In this document: positions 21,162 to 33,317 of the stretch, one piece after another
Numbering within the stretch: the first letter of the stretch is position 1
How the letters are laid out: every line of letters begins with the position of its first letter
DNA from: Citrus sinensis
Lineage: Eukaryota > Streptophyta > Magnoliopsida > Sapindales > Rutaceae
Reading direction: 5' to 3'
NCBI RefSeq assembly: GCF_022201045.2
Contig: NC_068560.1
Location: 25,127,501-25,191,500, forward strand
Length of the DNA: 64,000 bases
Notes under the pieces: generated by a model
Told to the model about the DNA's origin: nothing
The model's input: only the letters and a program-made list of their open reading frames with translations
Database searches by the model: none
Program-made: the position numbers and the translations under genes

Positions 21162-24100
21162 CTAGGGGTGGTAAATTGATGGCTGGGACTTAGATGATAT
21201 GCCATAGTTGCCACCGGAAGGGGCAGGCCTATCGTAATAACGTGATGCATGAAAGCTAGAATTCGGAGCAATGCCCGTACTAGGAGAAGATGCTTGCCAG
21301 TTATTATAATACATAGATGTCCTCAGCAGGTCACCTAAAGCACTGGCTATAGGTGTGTGGGTCGCACCAAATCCAAATTGACCAGGGCTCCCATTAGCAG
21401 GAATACTCCTTCCGTATGGTCCAGGCGATGAGCTCATGTGTGGATGGATTGTTGCCGCGCCTGACAATTCGTAGGGTCTGGCTGACAAGCTTGTATATGA
21501 TGAGTTAATGGGAGTGGAGCCAGCGCGATTGTAGTTCCCAAAAGGCGAGGTTAAATGTTGCACGATTGTTGAAAGATGCGATAACAAGAGTGCTGCCTGA
21601 TCTGGAGATTGTTGTATATGAGCACTGGAGGTTGCACCAGCAAAAGTACCCGGGCCAGCTTGTGATGGAGCTACTGTTCTAGCTAAATGGGTTGAATTTT
21701 GAGTGCCTTGACCCACAAATGAGCTTATTGGTTGATGATGAGTTGTTTGTTTTGCGTACATTGGAGGCGAGTTTAAATGCGGTGCAGCCGTTGAAAGATG
21801 AGATAACAAGCGTGCTGCCTGAGCGTTGGAGGTGGCATCGGCATAAGTATATGGAACAGCTTGTGATGGAGCTTCTGTTCTAGCTAATGGCGCTGAATTT
21901 TGAGTGCCTTGACCTTCAAATGAGCTTATTGGTTGATGATGAGTTGCTTGTTTCAAGTGAATTGGAGGTAAGGTTTTTGCAAAAGCACTCATATCAGCTG
22001 CCGGTTCACGCCTAATCCTCTTCGGCTGATTCTGTTCAGCCTTAGAGGCAGGAGCAGTACGCTTATTTCCATTACTCTGCTGTGACTCAGCATTGGAACC
22101 AGTGATTTTTGTATTAGCCTTGGAACCAGTGGTTTTTGTATCAGCTTTCCTCTCTTTTCTCTGCTTCTTTATTTGCTGAATCTGGTTTCTAAGCATGTTG
22201 GGTGAGTATTCGGAACCAAGCTGGTAATTTTCTATAAATCTTATTATTCCTCTCAGAGCAGCTATTTCGCTTTTTGTGGCATCATTCTGTAACAAACGGA
22301 TATATGGAACAGATGAACATTACTAAATTATTCTTCTCACAGTCTAGAAGAACAACATGAAAATGTGACATGAGACAGAAGTACCTGCGCTTCAAACGAG
22401 TTTTTCCCCTTTTTGCGGATCTCTTTTGCAACCTTCTTGGCATACTTTGCATGGCCTTTCAGAAGAGGCACTGGAGGGAACTGATCAACCAATTCAAATT
22501 CATATATAAATCTAATAGCTTCAAGTCGCCTATTCTTCGCAATTAGTTCTTGAATATAGTCTGTCACAGGCAAAATATAACTGCAGTTGGCATCAGACTA
22601 TTTCAAAGGATTACAGAAGACAATACCAGATAAAAGTAAACTTCTGCCTCATAACTTCAAAAATAAAGACAATGACATCAATCCATCTCCTATTTTATAT
22701 TCTCTAAATCTATTCCCCAACACACACATTTTGTCTTAATCTGCTAAGTATAATATACAGGAGAAATCACAATACTAATAACTCCTAAGATAAATTCAAG
22801 CCAAAATAAGCAGAAAGTATTAACAGAGTGACAGCCTACAGTTGCACGGTATCCAAACTGTTAGAAACATAACATCTCATTAGATGTCTGAGCATAAGCA
22901 CCTAACACAAATGGCAGTGAAGCCCTACAGATATTGACATCTTTTAATGCAAACAGATTTCAAAAATCATACAATTTGAGCATTTATATGCAAATTCAGT
23001 AACAAGCACCTGACATGACCAATCCAACTCAGCAAGTTGCAAATTTCAGGTTTCATCCATTAATTTATCCCCATAATATAAAGCAAATAGATTGAGAAAC
23101 AATGACAAAGTACACAATTACTTAAGGTAAAGTTAAGGCAGCTAAATCCACCCTGAAGGTGGACAGTTCCCCTCTCACCACAAGCCCAACATGAAATAAA
23201 AGAGACACAAATATCCCAAACATACTTGTTTTGCCACCAAAACTTCTGTAATGTCACCTTTAACATAAATCCAAACACTTTTTTTCAGAACAACCACTCG
23301 ACGGGAAATAATGTGAAAATAAGCTACAAAAGATCCCCACCAAATTACCAATTGATCCCTAGAAATTGAAAAAATCAACACAGAAACCCACTAACTTCCA
23401 ATTACTTCTGCCCGTCTAGTGTTTTCCAATATAAGTCTTTTTCATTACAAACAATGTACGTTTAAACCTAAGATTCCCTCTTACTTTTGCAGATTGAATA
23501 TCCTACAAGTACATGAGTGAAGGTTTAGGAAACATATTAACGGCCAAGAGATAATCGAAGAATCTGTGACATTGCTATACACCAGACTAAAAACACAATG
23601 TCTAATAGGTAATGAAGAGTAGAATCTAGTTCCAAAACAGTAAAAAAAGTTTCTCCAAATCTAAGGCAATTAAGTTTTTATCATTACACAAGCAAGCTTG
23701 TGGAAACATCAGGAAGGCTTTCATCTATGAAAATATTATTCCTTATCTATATGAATCCCAAATATATCACAATATTTGAGCTCCTATGGGACTAGAAAAT
23801 GAAGTAAAGAAGGGCAGGCAGTGCAAGCATCTGGAATAGAAACAAACTCCTAACTTTAGCTCATCTATGGCAACTTCCCAACAAAGACTAATGCCAAATT
23901 TCAATATAAAAGTTTGCCATGAACTTTAAAAGTACCAAAGTTCCCTAGCAACTGATCACTGCTTCAAAACCAATCATGAACTTTAAAAGAACCAAAGTTC
24001 CCTAGCAACTGATCACTGCTTCAAAACCAATCTACCAATTATTCACATGAAGCAAGATTTCCACCTCAATATAACTTTATCAAAGGATACAAGATAGGAA

Positions 24101-24869
24101 AAAATAGCTACAAAACCTTACCAGCAGCCTTATCAGCAAAACCAAGAGCTCTAAACAACCCAGGCGCCTGTTTACGTGATGAAACACAATTGAAAAGCTT
24201 CAAAATTTCATCAAAACCAAATTCACCTACCAACTCAAAATCAATCAAAAGCAGCAAAAACCCCAAAACCTCCAAAGAATTCTTCATCCCCAACTTCCCT
24301 CTCCACTCAACAGCAAATCTCTTGGCCTCCTCCCTCACTTCTTCTGCCACGTCATCAACTTCCTCCTTCACCCTCCCAAATTCCTCCAACACCACCACAC
24401 AACTCGACCTTGTTTCAGTATCCGCCAGCGAATAAAATTCCCTCAATGCTTCAAGAACAAGCTTCCCCGGCTCATCCACAGCCTTAAAGAGCTTAAATAA
24501 ATAATCTTGCAACAATCCATGATCCCGTACATGCTCTTTTACGTACAAAATCAACTCTTTTCCATTTTTTACAGAAATCTCACTGGTTTTGCTTGCTTTG
24601 TTTTCTGGGTTGTTGTTTTGGGGCAAAATTGAGTCTTTGCTGGGTGGGTTTGTGTCGCTTTGGATGGTTTTGGCGGCGGAGTTTTGTTGGATTTTTGATT
24701 CGATTTCAGAGTGAATGAAGCGGAGATGGTCTTCAAGGTCTTGCCATTGGAGGGTAAAATTGGCAACCTTACAGGCGTGGGATTTGAGCAGCTTGAAGGC
24801 TTTACGGAGTTTTGGTTTCTGGGTTGATTCAAGAATCTGATCAAAGGAAGGAAGAGGAGAAGACAGCAT
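21162..24869 (-). CDS. FRIGIDA-like protein (FRL family)
   Basis: Three coding exons on the minus strand: 24122-24869, 22385-22560, 21162-22286. Phases match and the product is 682 aa. Exon 1 ends at donor GTAAGG. The exon 2 acceptor GTGACAG (not the nearer CTGCAG) keeps the frame and yields ADKAADYIQELI. The Frigida-family helical core spans about 100-330: SRKQAPGLFRALGFADKAA, then IAKNRRLEAIRFIYEFELVDQFPPVPLLK, then EIAALRGIIRFIENYQLGSEYSP. Basic stretches (KKQRKERK, QPKRIRRE) suggest nuclear import. The C-terminal half is low-complexity, rich in Ser, Pro, Gln and Ala, with an internal duplication (two copies of an ISSF-GQGTQNS block). FRL proteins take part in FLC/flowering-time and related chromatin control in Arabidopsis. 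The target here is unknown. Confidence 0.9.
23919..24030. repeat. 56-bp tandem duplication in the FRIGIDA-like intron 1
   Basis: CATGAACTTTAAAAG at 23919 recurs at 23975, and the two 56-bp units differ at very few positions. It lies 90-200 nt downstream of the exon 1 donor. Confidence 0.85.
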
Positions 24870-25440
24870 TTTATGCTGATTGATTTATGCGCGGGAACTG
24901 AATGAGAAACGAAAAGCCTGATTGATGCTGTGGAGTCAGAGACCAGTACGTTAGTTTGAAGCCGATGGGAGGACACGAAGAAGAGGACGGTTTCTTTAAA
25001 TATTTTTATTTTTAAATTACTGGTTCAAAATAACATCACATCCCTAGGTAATATTTGGATTTTTTTTCTCCTTAGAAGTTTATGGTTGCGGCGTGATCCA
25101 GTTTAATTAATTAAAAACTTTTATTATTGCATGTCTCCTTTCAAAATGGAAACAATAAGAATAGCAATCTGTCCAAGTCATCTTATACAACCACAAATTT
25201 TTTTCTGCCGTTATTTTTATAATTTTATGTTTTCCATCCGGCTACTAAATTTATATCACATTAATTTTTATAAAATAAATTTATACAAAAATTTGTAACA
25301 TCATTATCACTCATAATTAATTGATAAAAAATCTTTTAAAAAAATCTTTTTTAGTATTTTGAATCCATTTGTGATGCTGAAAATCTATTTTCGATGTATT
25401 AAATCATCTGTTATCTAAATAACACGTTAACCCTCAACTA
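24870..25440. other. Upstream region of the FRIGIDA-like gene
   Basis: The first 100-150 nt upstream of the ATG (minus strand) are the likely leader. Beyond about 25000 the sequence is A+T-rich with no recognised gene. Confidence 0.4.
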
Positions 25441-25774
25441 GGGGCGGATTTATTGAAGGATTAGTGGGGACTCAAGTCCCCGCTGGAAAAAAAAAATCTT
25501 TTAATATTTAATTGTGTTTTTTTAAAAGTTTTCAATAAATTGTTATCATGCCCCCAATAAATTATACTTAAGCCCCCAATATATATTTACAATTAAATTT
25601 TCACGCTAAAAATTTTAAATACAAATTAAAAGAGTTGGACTTTGCAAACTAAAATCAAGCCCGTAAATATTAATATTAATTTAATTTTTTAATAACCCAC
25701 AAGCTCACTAAATTTTCTTTTCATTATTCTTACATTCACTAATTCCACCGTCAACCAAGCACCCATAGAAATTT

Positions 25775-25809
<35 letters not shown>

Positions 25810-25901
25810 CATATGCAAAAGCCAAAAATGCAGTGACATGGCGTACAACTCTTTATATTTCCAAGCCCCCAGTCAATCAATATGTTGTCTGTGCCTCTGC
25901 C
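25441..25901. mobile_element. 461-bp hAT-type MITE containing a (TA)n tract
   Basis: Perfect 8-bp target duplication CTCAACTA (25433-25440 and 25902-25909). Ends: GGGGCGGATTTATTG at left; right, reverse complemented, GGCAGAGGCACAGAC. They are weakly inverted. A (TA)n microsatellite lies inside at 25777-25807. No coding frame. A second transposon-like dispersed sequence begins just to the right (25910-26030). Confidence 0.7.
25777..25807. repeat. (TA)n microsatellite
   Basis: About 15 uninterrupted TA units inside the MITE at 25441-25901. Confidence 0.9.
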
Positions 25902-26519
25902 CTCAACTAATCCAAATTTGAGCCGGGTAAGATCATTAGGGTGGCAAAGCTCTCTCAATAAGTATTTAACACAACTACATTCTCAAGTCTTGAACCAAGG
26001 ACCTTGGTTAAGATAAAACAGTCTCATGCCAGCTGATCTTCGCGCTTGTTACAGCATCAATAACATAAAAAGTATGTATCACTTGATCGAATCAACATTC
26101 AATAGTACACATTATCTCTATTATTAAAAAAAATTATTTTTAAAATAATATAGCCTATTAACAAACAAATTAAAATGGTGATTTTAAATTTAAAAATAAA
26201 AAAAGAGATACGGTATAATACAATATCTCAAGTTCTTTTATTTGAAATTGAATTTTTAAAACATTAAGCAAGTAATCTTCTTAACATATTGCTTATACAT
26301 GCATCTTTTTTTAGATAAAAATACTCTATTGAACTATAATTGAAATACGAAGTGGTTTCTGAACGTTAGACTACAATTAATAATGTGTCACGTTTGCACA
26401 ACAAGAGATCTATCTTAGGGTTTACACAAAATTTCACCAATTGGAAAGGAACAATGGATTTGATCCCGGCCAGAAAAAAATATTGTGTCAATGTCATTGT
26501 CATATAACCTTAGTATTAT

Positions 26520-27126
26520 TTAGGGGTATTTAGAATTCAATCCGTCTAATCCATAAAAATTCAATCCGTAAGAATCCAATCAGTGGATTGGTGGATTGAA
26601 TTGGATTAAAAATTTAAAAATTCACAGTCGGTGGATTGGATATAGATTTACTTATATAAATCCGCAAAATCCGCAAAATCCACAAATCCACAAAAAAAAA
26701 ATTATTAAATAAAAAATTAAACTTGTAAATATAGCATTATACTTACTAATAAATAAATATGTTAAAATATAGTTACATTAACACCATATAATATCTTATA
26801 TGATAATTATATAACATAAAATAATTAAATAAAAAAATAACTTCCTAAGCAGTTAATTTTTATGTATTGATTTAATCAAATGATATTTTTTTTCTTTTTG
26901 GTGTATTGTAGCTTGACTCTTTGAATGTATTTTCTAACTTAATTTAAACAATTAATTTATTCAAATCTTATTTAATTTTGAATTTGATTGGTAGTAAAAA
27001 AAATTTATATTAATTTTTTTATTTAGTTAGTTTGTGATAAGACATAATTAAAAATATTTAACTTGCAAACCAATCTGTAAAATGGTGGATTGAATATAAA
27101 TTGATATCCAATCCACGAACACCCCT
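26520..27126. mobile_element. 607-bp hAT-type MITE with AGTATTAT target duplication
   Basis: An 8-bp direct repeat AGTATTAT flanks the element (26512-26519, 27127-27134). Its ends are inverted: TTAGGGGTATTTAGAATTC at left, AGGGGTGTTCGTGGATTGG on the complement at right. Subterminal GGATTGGAT-type words are clustered at both ends. The same terminal words occur at about 61350-62494 inside the MULE, so it is a dispersed family. Confidence 0.7.
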
Positions 27127-27134
27127 AGTATTAT

Positions 27135-28403
27135 CTCTCTCAATTACTGAAGTCTAAGTAATTTACTCGTGTATTATTATGAATACATTGTTATATATTG
27201 ACTGGATATAATTAGTTAATTTTCTTTCGATTAACAATATTTATATTGGTAATTATTTGGTTACCATATTTGATAGATGATTAAGAGATTTTTGAATTGA
27301 TAAAATATTACTAAGAAAAAGTGAATGTTCACAGATTAGTTAAAAAAATTAAAACTTTTTTTTTTGGAAATAAAAATTAAAACTTTTTTAAGGGAAGCAA
27401 ATAGGGCTATAGCAAGCAAGTTTTCCCCTTTTGTTTGTTGTGGGTGGCGCGCCTCACCGCAAGCACTGAATAAAAAAAAAATGAGAATATGGAATATCAC
27501 CTCTTTAGAAAATTATATACCACAACAGCGAAAAATTGTCGTATATGATTTTACACGGCTTTTACAAGATACATAAAGCCCCGCAATTTCCCTTTTCGAC
27601 GTTTTCGTAAATGCTTCAAAAAGATTAGATCTAACAACGTTTTCAAAAATGAGGCTAGAGAGCTTTTGCAGTATTTTTCACATACTATGGTAATACAGAT
27701 TTAATGTAGTGAAATTTAACTTAACAGCAACCATGGATCTTGGTAATCCACCAACGGCTCACTTCTCATTGTCGTCCTTTTCCCCCTCTTTTGATTAGTT
27801 TAAAATTAAAGAAATCTATTTATCTGACGTTACCGGTTATCTTTTAATTAATTAAATAATTATCATTATATTAAATAAATAACCGAAATCAAAATATTTA
27901 AATCTAAGAATTCAAAATAATCGCACCATCGATACTATAAAAATATATACATCGTCATAGAGAAATCTGTAAAAACATTTGTAACTTGCAACTCAAAATT
28001 TGAAAAGCGCCGAAAATTAAAGAAAAACTCAATGAGAGAAATCATATTAGAGGCACCAACTAGAGCTGAGAAAGGAGTATAAAAAGGTAAAGCAAGCATC
28101 GCTTTAGTATTAACTTAAAGAAATCAATGAATATACCATAAGCAAAAGCAATTATTTCATATCCAATCTAAGGGAAAAGTTTCCTCCAGCACTACGACAT
28201 AAAGTCCTTTTGTTCCATTTTCTTTGTAAAATTCTGCACATACAGAAACACCAAGTAATAAACCGAAGCCCCCTATACACCTTTTCACATTCACAGTGAG
28301 ACTAGGGAAATGCATATACTCTACATTTTTCTAACTATTATCAAACAAACTTTGTTAATCATTCTAGAAAATCTCTTCTTCTAAAAAGTGTTCGTTTTCT
28401 TCT
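27135..28403. other. Intergenic DNA and 3' region of the VAP gene
   Basis: A+T-rich. The short frame at 27364-27576 has no recognisable domain and poor composition. About 28100-28403 is probably the 3'-UTR of the minus-strand VAP gene. Confidence 0.4.
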
Positions 28404-31400
28404 TCACAATATCAGACGGCCGAGGACGAAACTGATAAGTGCCACCATACACACAAACAGAAGAGGAAATCCAACATGAACATTTTTCACAACTGATTTA
28501 CTCCTCAACGTGTCCTGAAAGAAACGCGGGGGCAATGCCCGCAAAGACATTAACAAGAGCATCACAATAAGGGATTTATAATTACTTTATCATTTGCATC
28601 AGAGTAACATGAATTTAGACATGAAGGAATATACAGCCAGAGGGACAAAGATTTTTAATCAAACAGACAATTTTTAAGGCTTACAATGAATCATCTATAG
28701 TCATTCAAAAGCCAGAAAAATCCTAAAAATATCTATCATATGATCATGGTGTTCTGAAAATATGAGTGCGGATTTTCAGTTATTCTGAAATCATAGTAGT
28801 TGGGATAGAACATTTAGTACTTGGGAAGAAATGTATCTTGAACTTACCAGTTCTCCTTTTAAGATCTTCTTCTCTTGGATGCCCAATCTATTCTCCTCTG
28901 TGAGCTTTGAAATTGTAACTTCGGCCTGCAAAAGAAATCCATAAAACTTTATTACCATCAGAGGGTTACTTCAAAGGGAAGCTCTAACCTCTCAAAAATT
29001 GCATTATTCCTAGGAAGGAAATAGATCCAGTATCACAAATGATCTAAAAAATGCAGCATGATTTCTTAAATGCACATTTTTATCTCCAATCTAACTAAAA
29101 ACAAACAGAGTCCTCTCAAATACCAACGAAGCCCACTAGAACCCTCTCCTATTAAAAATATGCCTAGAGTTTTCAATCAAAGGGATACGACTATGAAAAA
29201 GGCAGTGAATAATTCTCGTTTGAACCCAGTTCTACTGATTTTGGAAAACTAAAAAAACATCTGGACAAAAATACACAAATGACAAGAGATGGCTTCAATG
29301 GCATCAGGATTTACAGTTATCCAGAAAAAAATCTGTTCATGCAACTTCACAGAAACAACAAATTCACACTGTAAATAGTTTGGAAAATACTGAAAATAAA
29401 CTGACCTCACTTAATTTTGATTGAAGCTCATTTAGTTTTGACTTCATCTCCTCAATATCTTTAACTAACTCCAGCTCCTCTGCGGCCTTCCCTGCTTTAA
29501 ACTCAAGTTCCTTCATTAGTTTCAACTCTGCATCCTTTTTTGGCTGTAACTCTTCACCATTAACAACCTCCTTTGGTAGATTCAACTCTATGACTTTTTC
29601 TTCCTTTAATTCCACACTGTTAGCTTCATCCTTCCTTGGCTTCAACTCAGGATCCTCTGTTGATGTCAACTCCTCACTACTAATGACATCCTTCCTAAGC
29701 TCCAACTCAGCATCCTTTGTTGATGTTAACTCCTCACCTCTAATGATATCCTCCCTAGGCTTCAACTCTGTATCTTTTGATGACTTTAACTCCTCACCAT
29801 CAGCAACATCCTTCCTAGGATTCAAATCTGCATTCACCGTTGGAGTTAACTCCTGGCTGTCAACAACATCCTTCCTAAGCTTTACCTCTGTATCTTTAGC
29901 CGACTTTAATACCTCACCGCTAAAGAAATCCTCCCTCGGCTTCAACTCTTCAACCTTGTCAGGCTTTAATTTCTCGGCATTCACCAACTTGGATCCCTCC
30001 ACATTCTTAGAAACCTAACAGACAAGGAAACAGCCACATAAATAGAATTGTATATGTTTGTTTAGAGTAATAGGGTCCAATAGACTCATAAGAAAAGAAA
30101 AGAAGTTGGTAATATGCATTACAGTTTGACTTTCAGACTGAACGCTCTAGCTTAGTGAACTCGAAAAAAAAAAAAAAAAAAGAGTTTGACAAATCAAGAC
30201 AATACTTTCACTGCTCAAATTGTGCTTTCAGGTTCCCCATGAATGAGACTAAAGAACTGTGAAGAAAAAAGAATTTGAAAATAGAAACAGCTTAATTTAA
30301 AAAGTATATTCAGATTTGGGCAATGGGAGATAATATCAGAGAGTTAGCAGATACAATATCTCAAGGACAAAAAGATTCTCTAACCGTGTGAGGAGGGGTG
30401 AGGATTTCAAATTTACTGAATACTGGATCTTTCAGTGATGAGGATTCATAAGTTGGTCCCTGCTTCAGTACTCCATTAATTGGTGATAATACTGGCGAAT
30501 TAGGAGGGCTAATAAGGATCACTCTCAGCTTGTTCTCTTGAATATACCTGCCATCATCTTTGGCAAACTGCCATATAAAGCAATCAGCAACCAAGCCATG
30601 ATAATCAAGTCCAACACCAGTACAAGAACTCACCATGCTAGCTGTAATATCCTCATCAGTTGTCCCCACAGGCACCACTGTGCTTTGGATTAAGAACTTG
30701 TCTTTGCACACCATATCAGGTGGTGCTACCGCTTGAGCTTGCATTGTAACTGAATCAACAACACAGGCAACAGGAAATAATAACAATATTAATTATTGGA
30801 AAGAAAATAGTATATAGTCAGAAAATACAGTTAAGAAGAGAAAAACATGTCAAATGAGTAAAGCAATGAAAGAATGACGTCCGAGACTATCAGCCTACTC
30901 CATTGGTAAGTTGCATAATAATACTCAAGCAACGAGTCCTAGATTAGGTTATCCTTCATTGTCAAAGTTAAATACCTTATCAACTCATGGTAAGTGAGCA
31001 GTGTGGCCTACAAGTTGTCTCTTTTGAGCAGGCGATCACTGTCTTCTTACAGAGAAACCAATGCCCCAAAGAAATTAATATCCACCAATTGACTGATTCA
31101 CAATTAGCACCTATTATGATACACTTTCTACAATTATGATTCCAACTTCAACACACAACATTTGCCTCACTCATCCTCCTCATTGTTTCTTCTGAAAATG
31201 ACCTCACCAAAATAGAGGTGCTGTATGTCCAGCATATGATATTTAATGACTTGCATCAGTGTAAACATTATATACCTCGAAACAACATAATGACCACAGT
31301 GGACTAGAAGTTAAGCATTCAAGATTAACAGCCAGTGATAGCTTTGAAAACACCCAGAAGAAATAACAACAGGGTAGTTTTGGTTGTGCACATAGATACA

Positions 31401-32109
31401 CACAGAGATAAAAACAATCTAAACAGAATATGAATAAGGAATACCATTAAAGTCACAAGTAGATTTTGGCAGAATTATGCCCACATTTGGTCGCACACAG
31501 TACTTCTTGGGAGAAGTAGTTTTAACCTGTCAATATCATTCCTCAATATATTACCATCTGTGCATTCTATGAAATCAAATAAGATTACAACACTGTTAAA
31601 AGTTGAAAAACAAGCAAATTATGATTCACACCTTAAAAGCAATATAATGGTGGGTGTTATTGGTCAGTCGAACTGAGCATGAACTTTGCTTCTTCAATTC
31701 AACTGTGCAGGGAAAAAATAAAAAGAAAAAAGGCACCAAGATAATCAGTCCATTGTTTTAGCATATAATCAACTATCATAAATAAATAATAAAGGAAAGG
31801 CAACATAATTATCATCAACAATCATATACAATAATAAAAATAATAAGCATATTCACCTATGGAAATCTACAGGTCTGTTTCATCACAAATCGTCAAGAAA
31901 AAATTAAAAACAACGAAAAGAGAACTAAAACATCATAATTTCATTTTACAGGCACTGTAAATATTCAGAAAAAAAAATCAACAAGTTTTACAATCACAAG
32001 TACAGAATCAATGGCCCACACCAGAAATTGTGACCAACACGAACTACCATAGAGACTCACATATGAATTTCAGTTCCTTGGGTTGAATTTCCAAGAGTTG
32101 CTTATTCAT
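28404..32109 (-). CDS. VAP2-2-like: VAP27-family ER membrane tether with a 20-residue repeat array
   Basis: Eight coding exons on the minus strand: 32061-32109, 31632-31702, 31445-31526, 30634-30749, 30385-30567, 29406-30014, 28848-28925, 28404-28514. All phases fit; the product is 432 aa. Residues 1-125 form the MSP domain, beginning LLEIQPKELKF, with the VAP signature KTTSPKKYCVRPNVG that binds FFAT motifs of partner proteins. Exon 6 (residues 168-370) is charged and holds about seven 20-aa repeats of the pattern DxELxxRKDxxxxEEL. A short coiled-coil segment follows (LNELQSKLSEAEVTISKLTEEN region). Residues 408-432 are a single C-terminal membrane anchor (tail anchor, ER or plasma-membrane contact sites). 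Length and layout resemble Arabidopsis VAP2-type proteins. No defect seen. Confidence 0.92.
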
Positions 32110-33230
32110 CGTGTTTGTTAGTTCTTCTACTTTCAAAGATTCTTATAGGCTTAACATCCACCGCTACAGCCAATTACAGATCCAAATCTCTTCCCCTGCG
32201 TAATCAAATAAATTAGCACTTTAGCCAACAATCCACAAAATTATATCCAATTCAAAGATTGCCTAATGCAAAATAGAAATGAAAAATGGAATACTTATGC
32301 TGAATTAATTTTAAAAAATTGAATTCAGACATCTGATTCTATTTTTGACTCGTTTTGACTCAGTTATGATAGTAAAAATTAAAATAAAAACGAGTTCCAG
32401 AGCAAACAGTGATCATAATTCGCATAGAAGCTTCAACGAACTGAGAACACGCGTCAAGTTAAATCAAGGTGAACACCAAACTCATTCGTATACGTTAAAA
32501 ATGATCGACGAAACAATGACGAAGCCGGAATCACAGAACCGGAAATTAAAAAAAAATAAAAATTATACAACAGTCAACGAAACGGAACCAGTCAACATAA
32601 TGAGGAAAAAAAACCAACCATAATAAAACTTAATACCAACTCGTTCTCAACTCAGATCGTTCGTTCAACAAAACAGCAACGAAAAATAGTCAACGAAATC
32701 GAATTCCGACTCACTTTTCCGCTCGGATCATAGAGTACCAGTCGAATCAAAAAAATAAAAATGAAAACGCAAACAAAACGAAACGACGTCGTTTCCAATT
32801 TTGCAGTCTCGAGTGCAATCACTCAGGAAGAAGCAGCTCCTCTGTTTTTACTATTCAAATATCCAACCAAACGAACTCAACACTAACGCAGATTCTAACT
32901 CGTTTCTTTCAAAAATATTAAATAACAAACAAATACAAAAATAAATAACACGAAAACGACAACGTCACGATCTCGAAATCGCTAGAAACTATGTGTTATG
33001 CGCGTGATCGTGTTCAGATTAATTAAATCATTGAATCATTCGAAAGATAAAAGAGTGAGTGAGAATGAAGCAAAAACGACAGCGTTTTAGGAATGATGAA
33101 AAGATAGATAGCCTAAGCTTACCGGTTTTCGTCTTAGAACGTGAAAGAGATAGAGAGAGAGTGAGAGAGAGAATCGAGAAAGTGATGAGCTCACGGTGAA
33201 GAAGAGAACATAATAATATATATAGATTAT
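32110..33230 (-). other. 5' leader, leader intron and promoter of the VAP gene
   Basis: Leader exon 2 is 32110-32195 (acceptor TTACGCAG). The donor GTAAGC at 33122-33117 ends a first non-coding exon of about 33123-33190. The intron between them is 921 nt. An A+T box (TATATATA) on either strand at about 33213-33222 is the probable TATA element. The short frame at 32345-32623 lies in the leader intron and is not considered a gene. Confidence 0.6.
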
Positions 33231-33279
33231 ATAACTTCGTGGAAGTGTCGTATTGAGATGATAACGTCGTCGTTTTATA

Positions 33280-33317
33280 GAGAGAGAGAAATTCTAGAGA
33301 GAGAGAGAGAGAGAGAT
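33280..33317. repeat. (GA)n microsatellite upstream of the VAP gene
   Basis: Interrupted (AG)n run. A second, shorter one lies at 33147-33172, inside the first leader exon. Confidence 0.85.

Noticed and set aside
29590..30018. 142-aa Ser/Phe-rich repetitive frame on the plus strand
   Set aside because: Antisense shadow of the repeat array in exon 6 of the VAP gene, which is supported by splicing and domain order.
32345..32623. 92-aa frame in the VAP leader intron
   Set aside because: Biased Lys/Asn/Thr composition, inside an intron with clear donor and acceptor, no family likeness.
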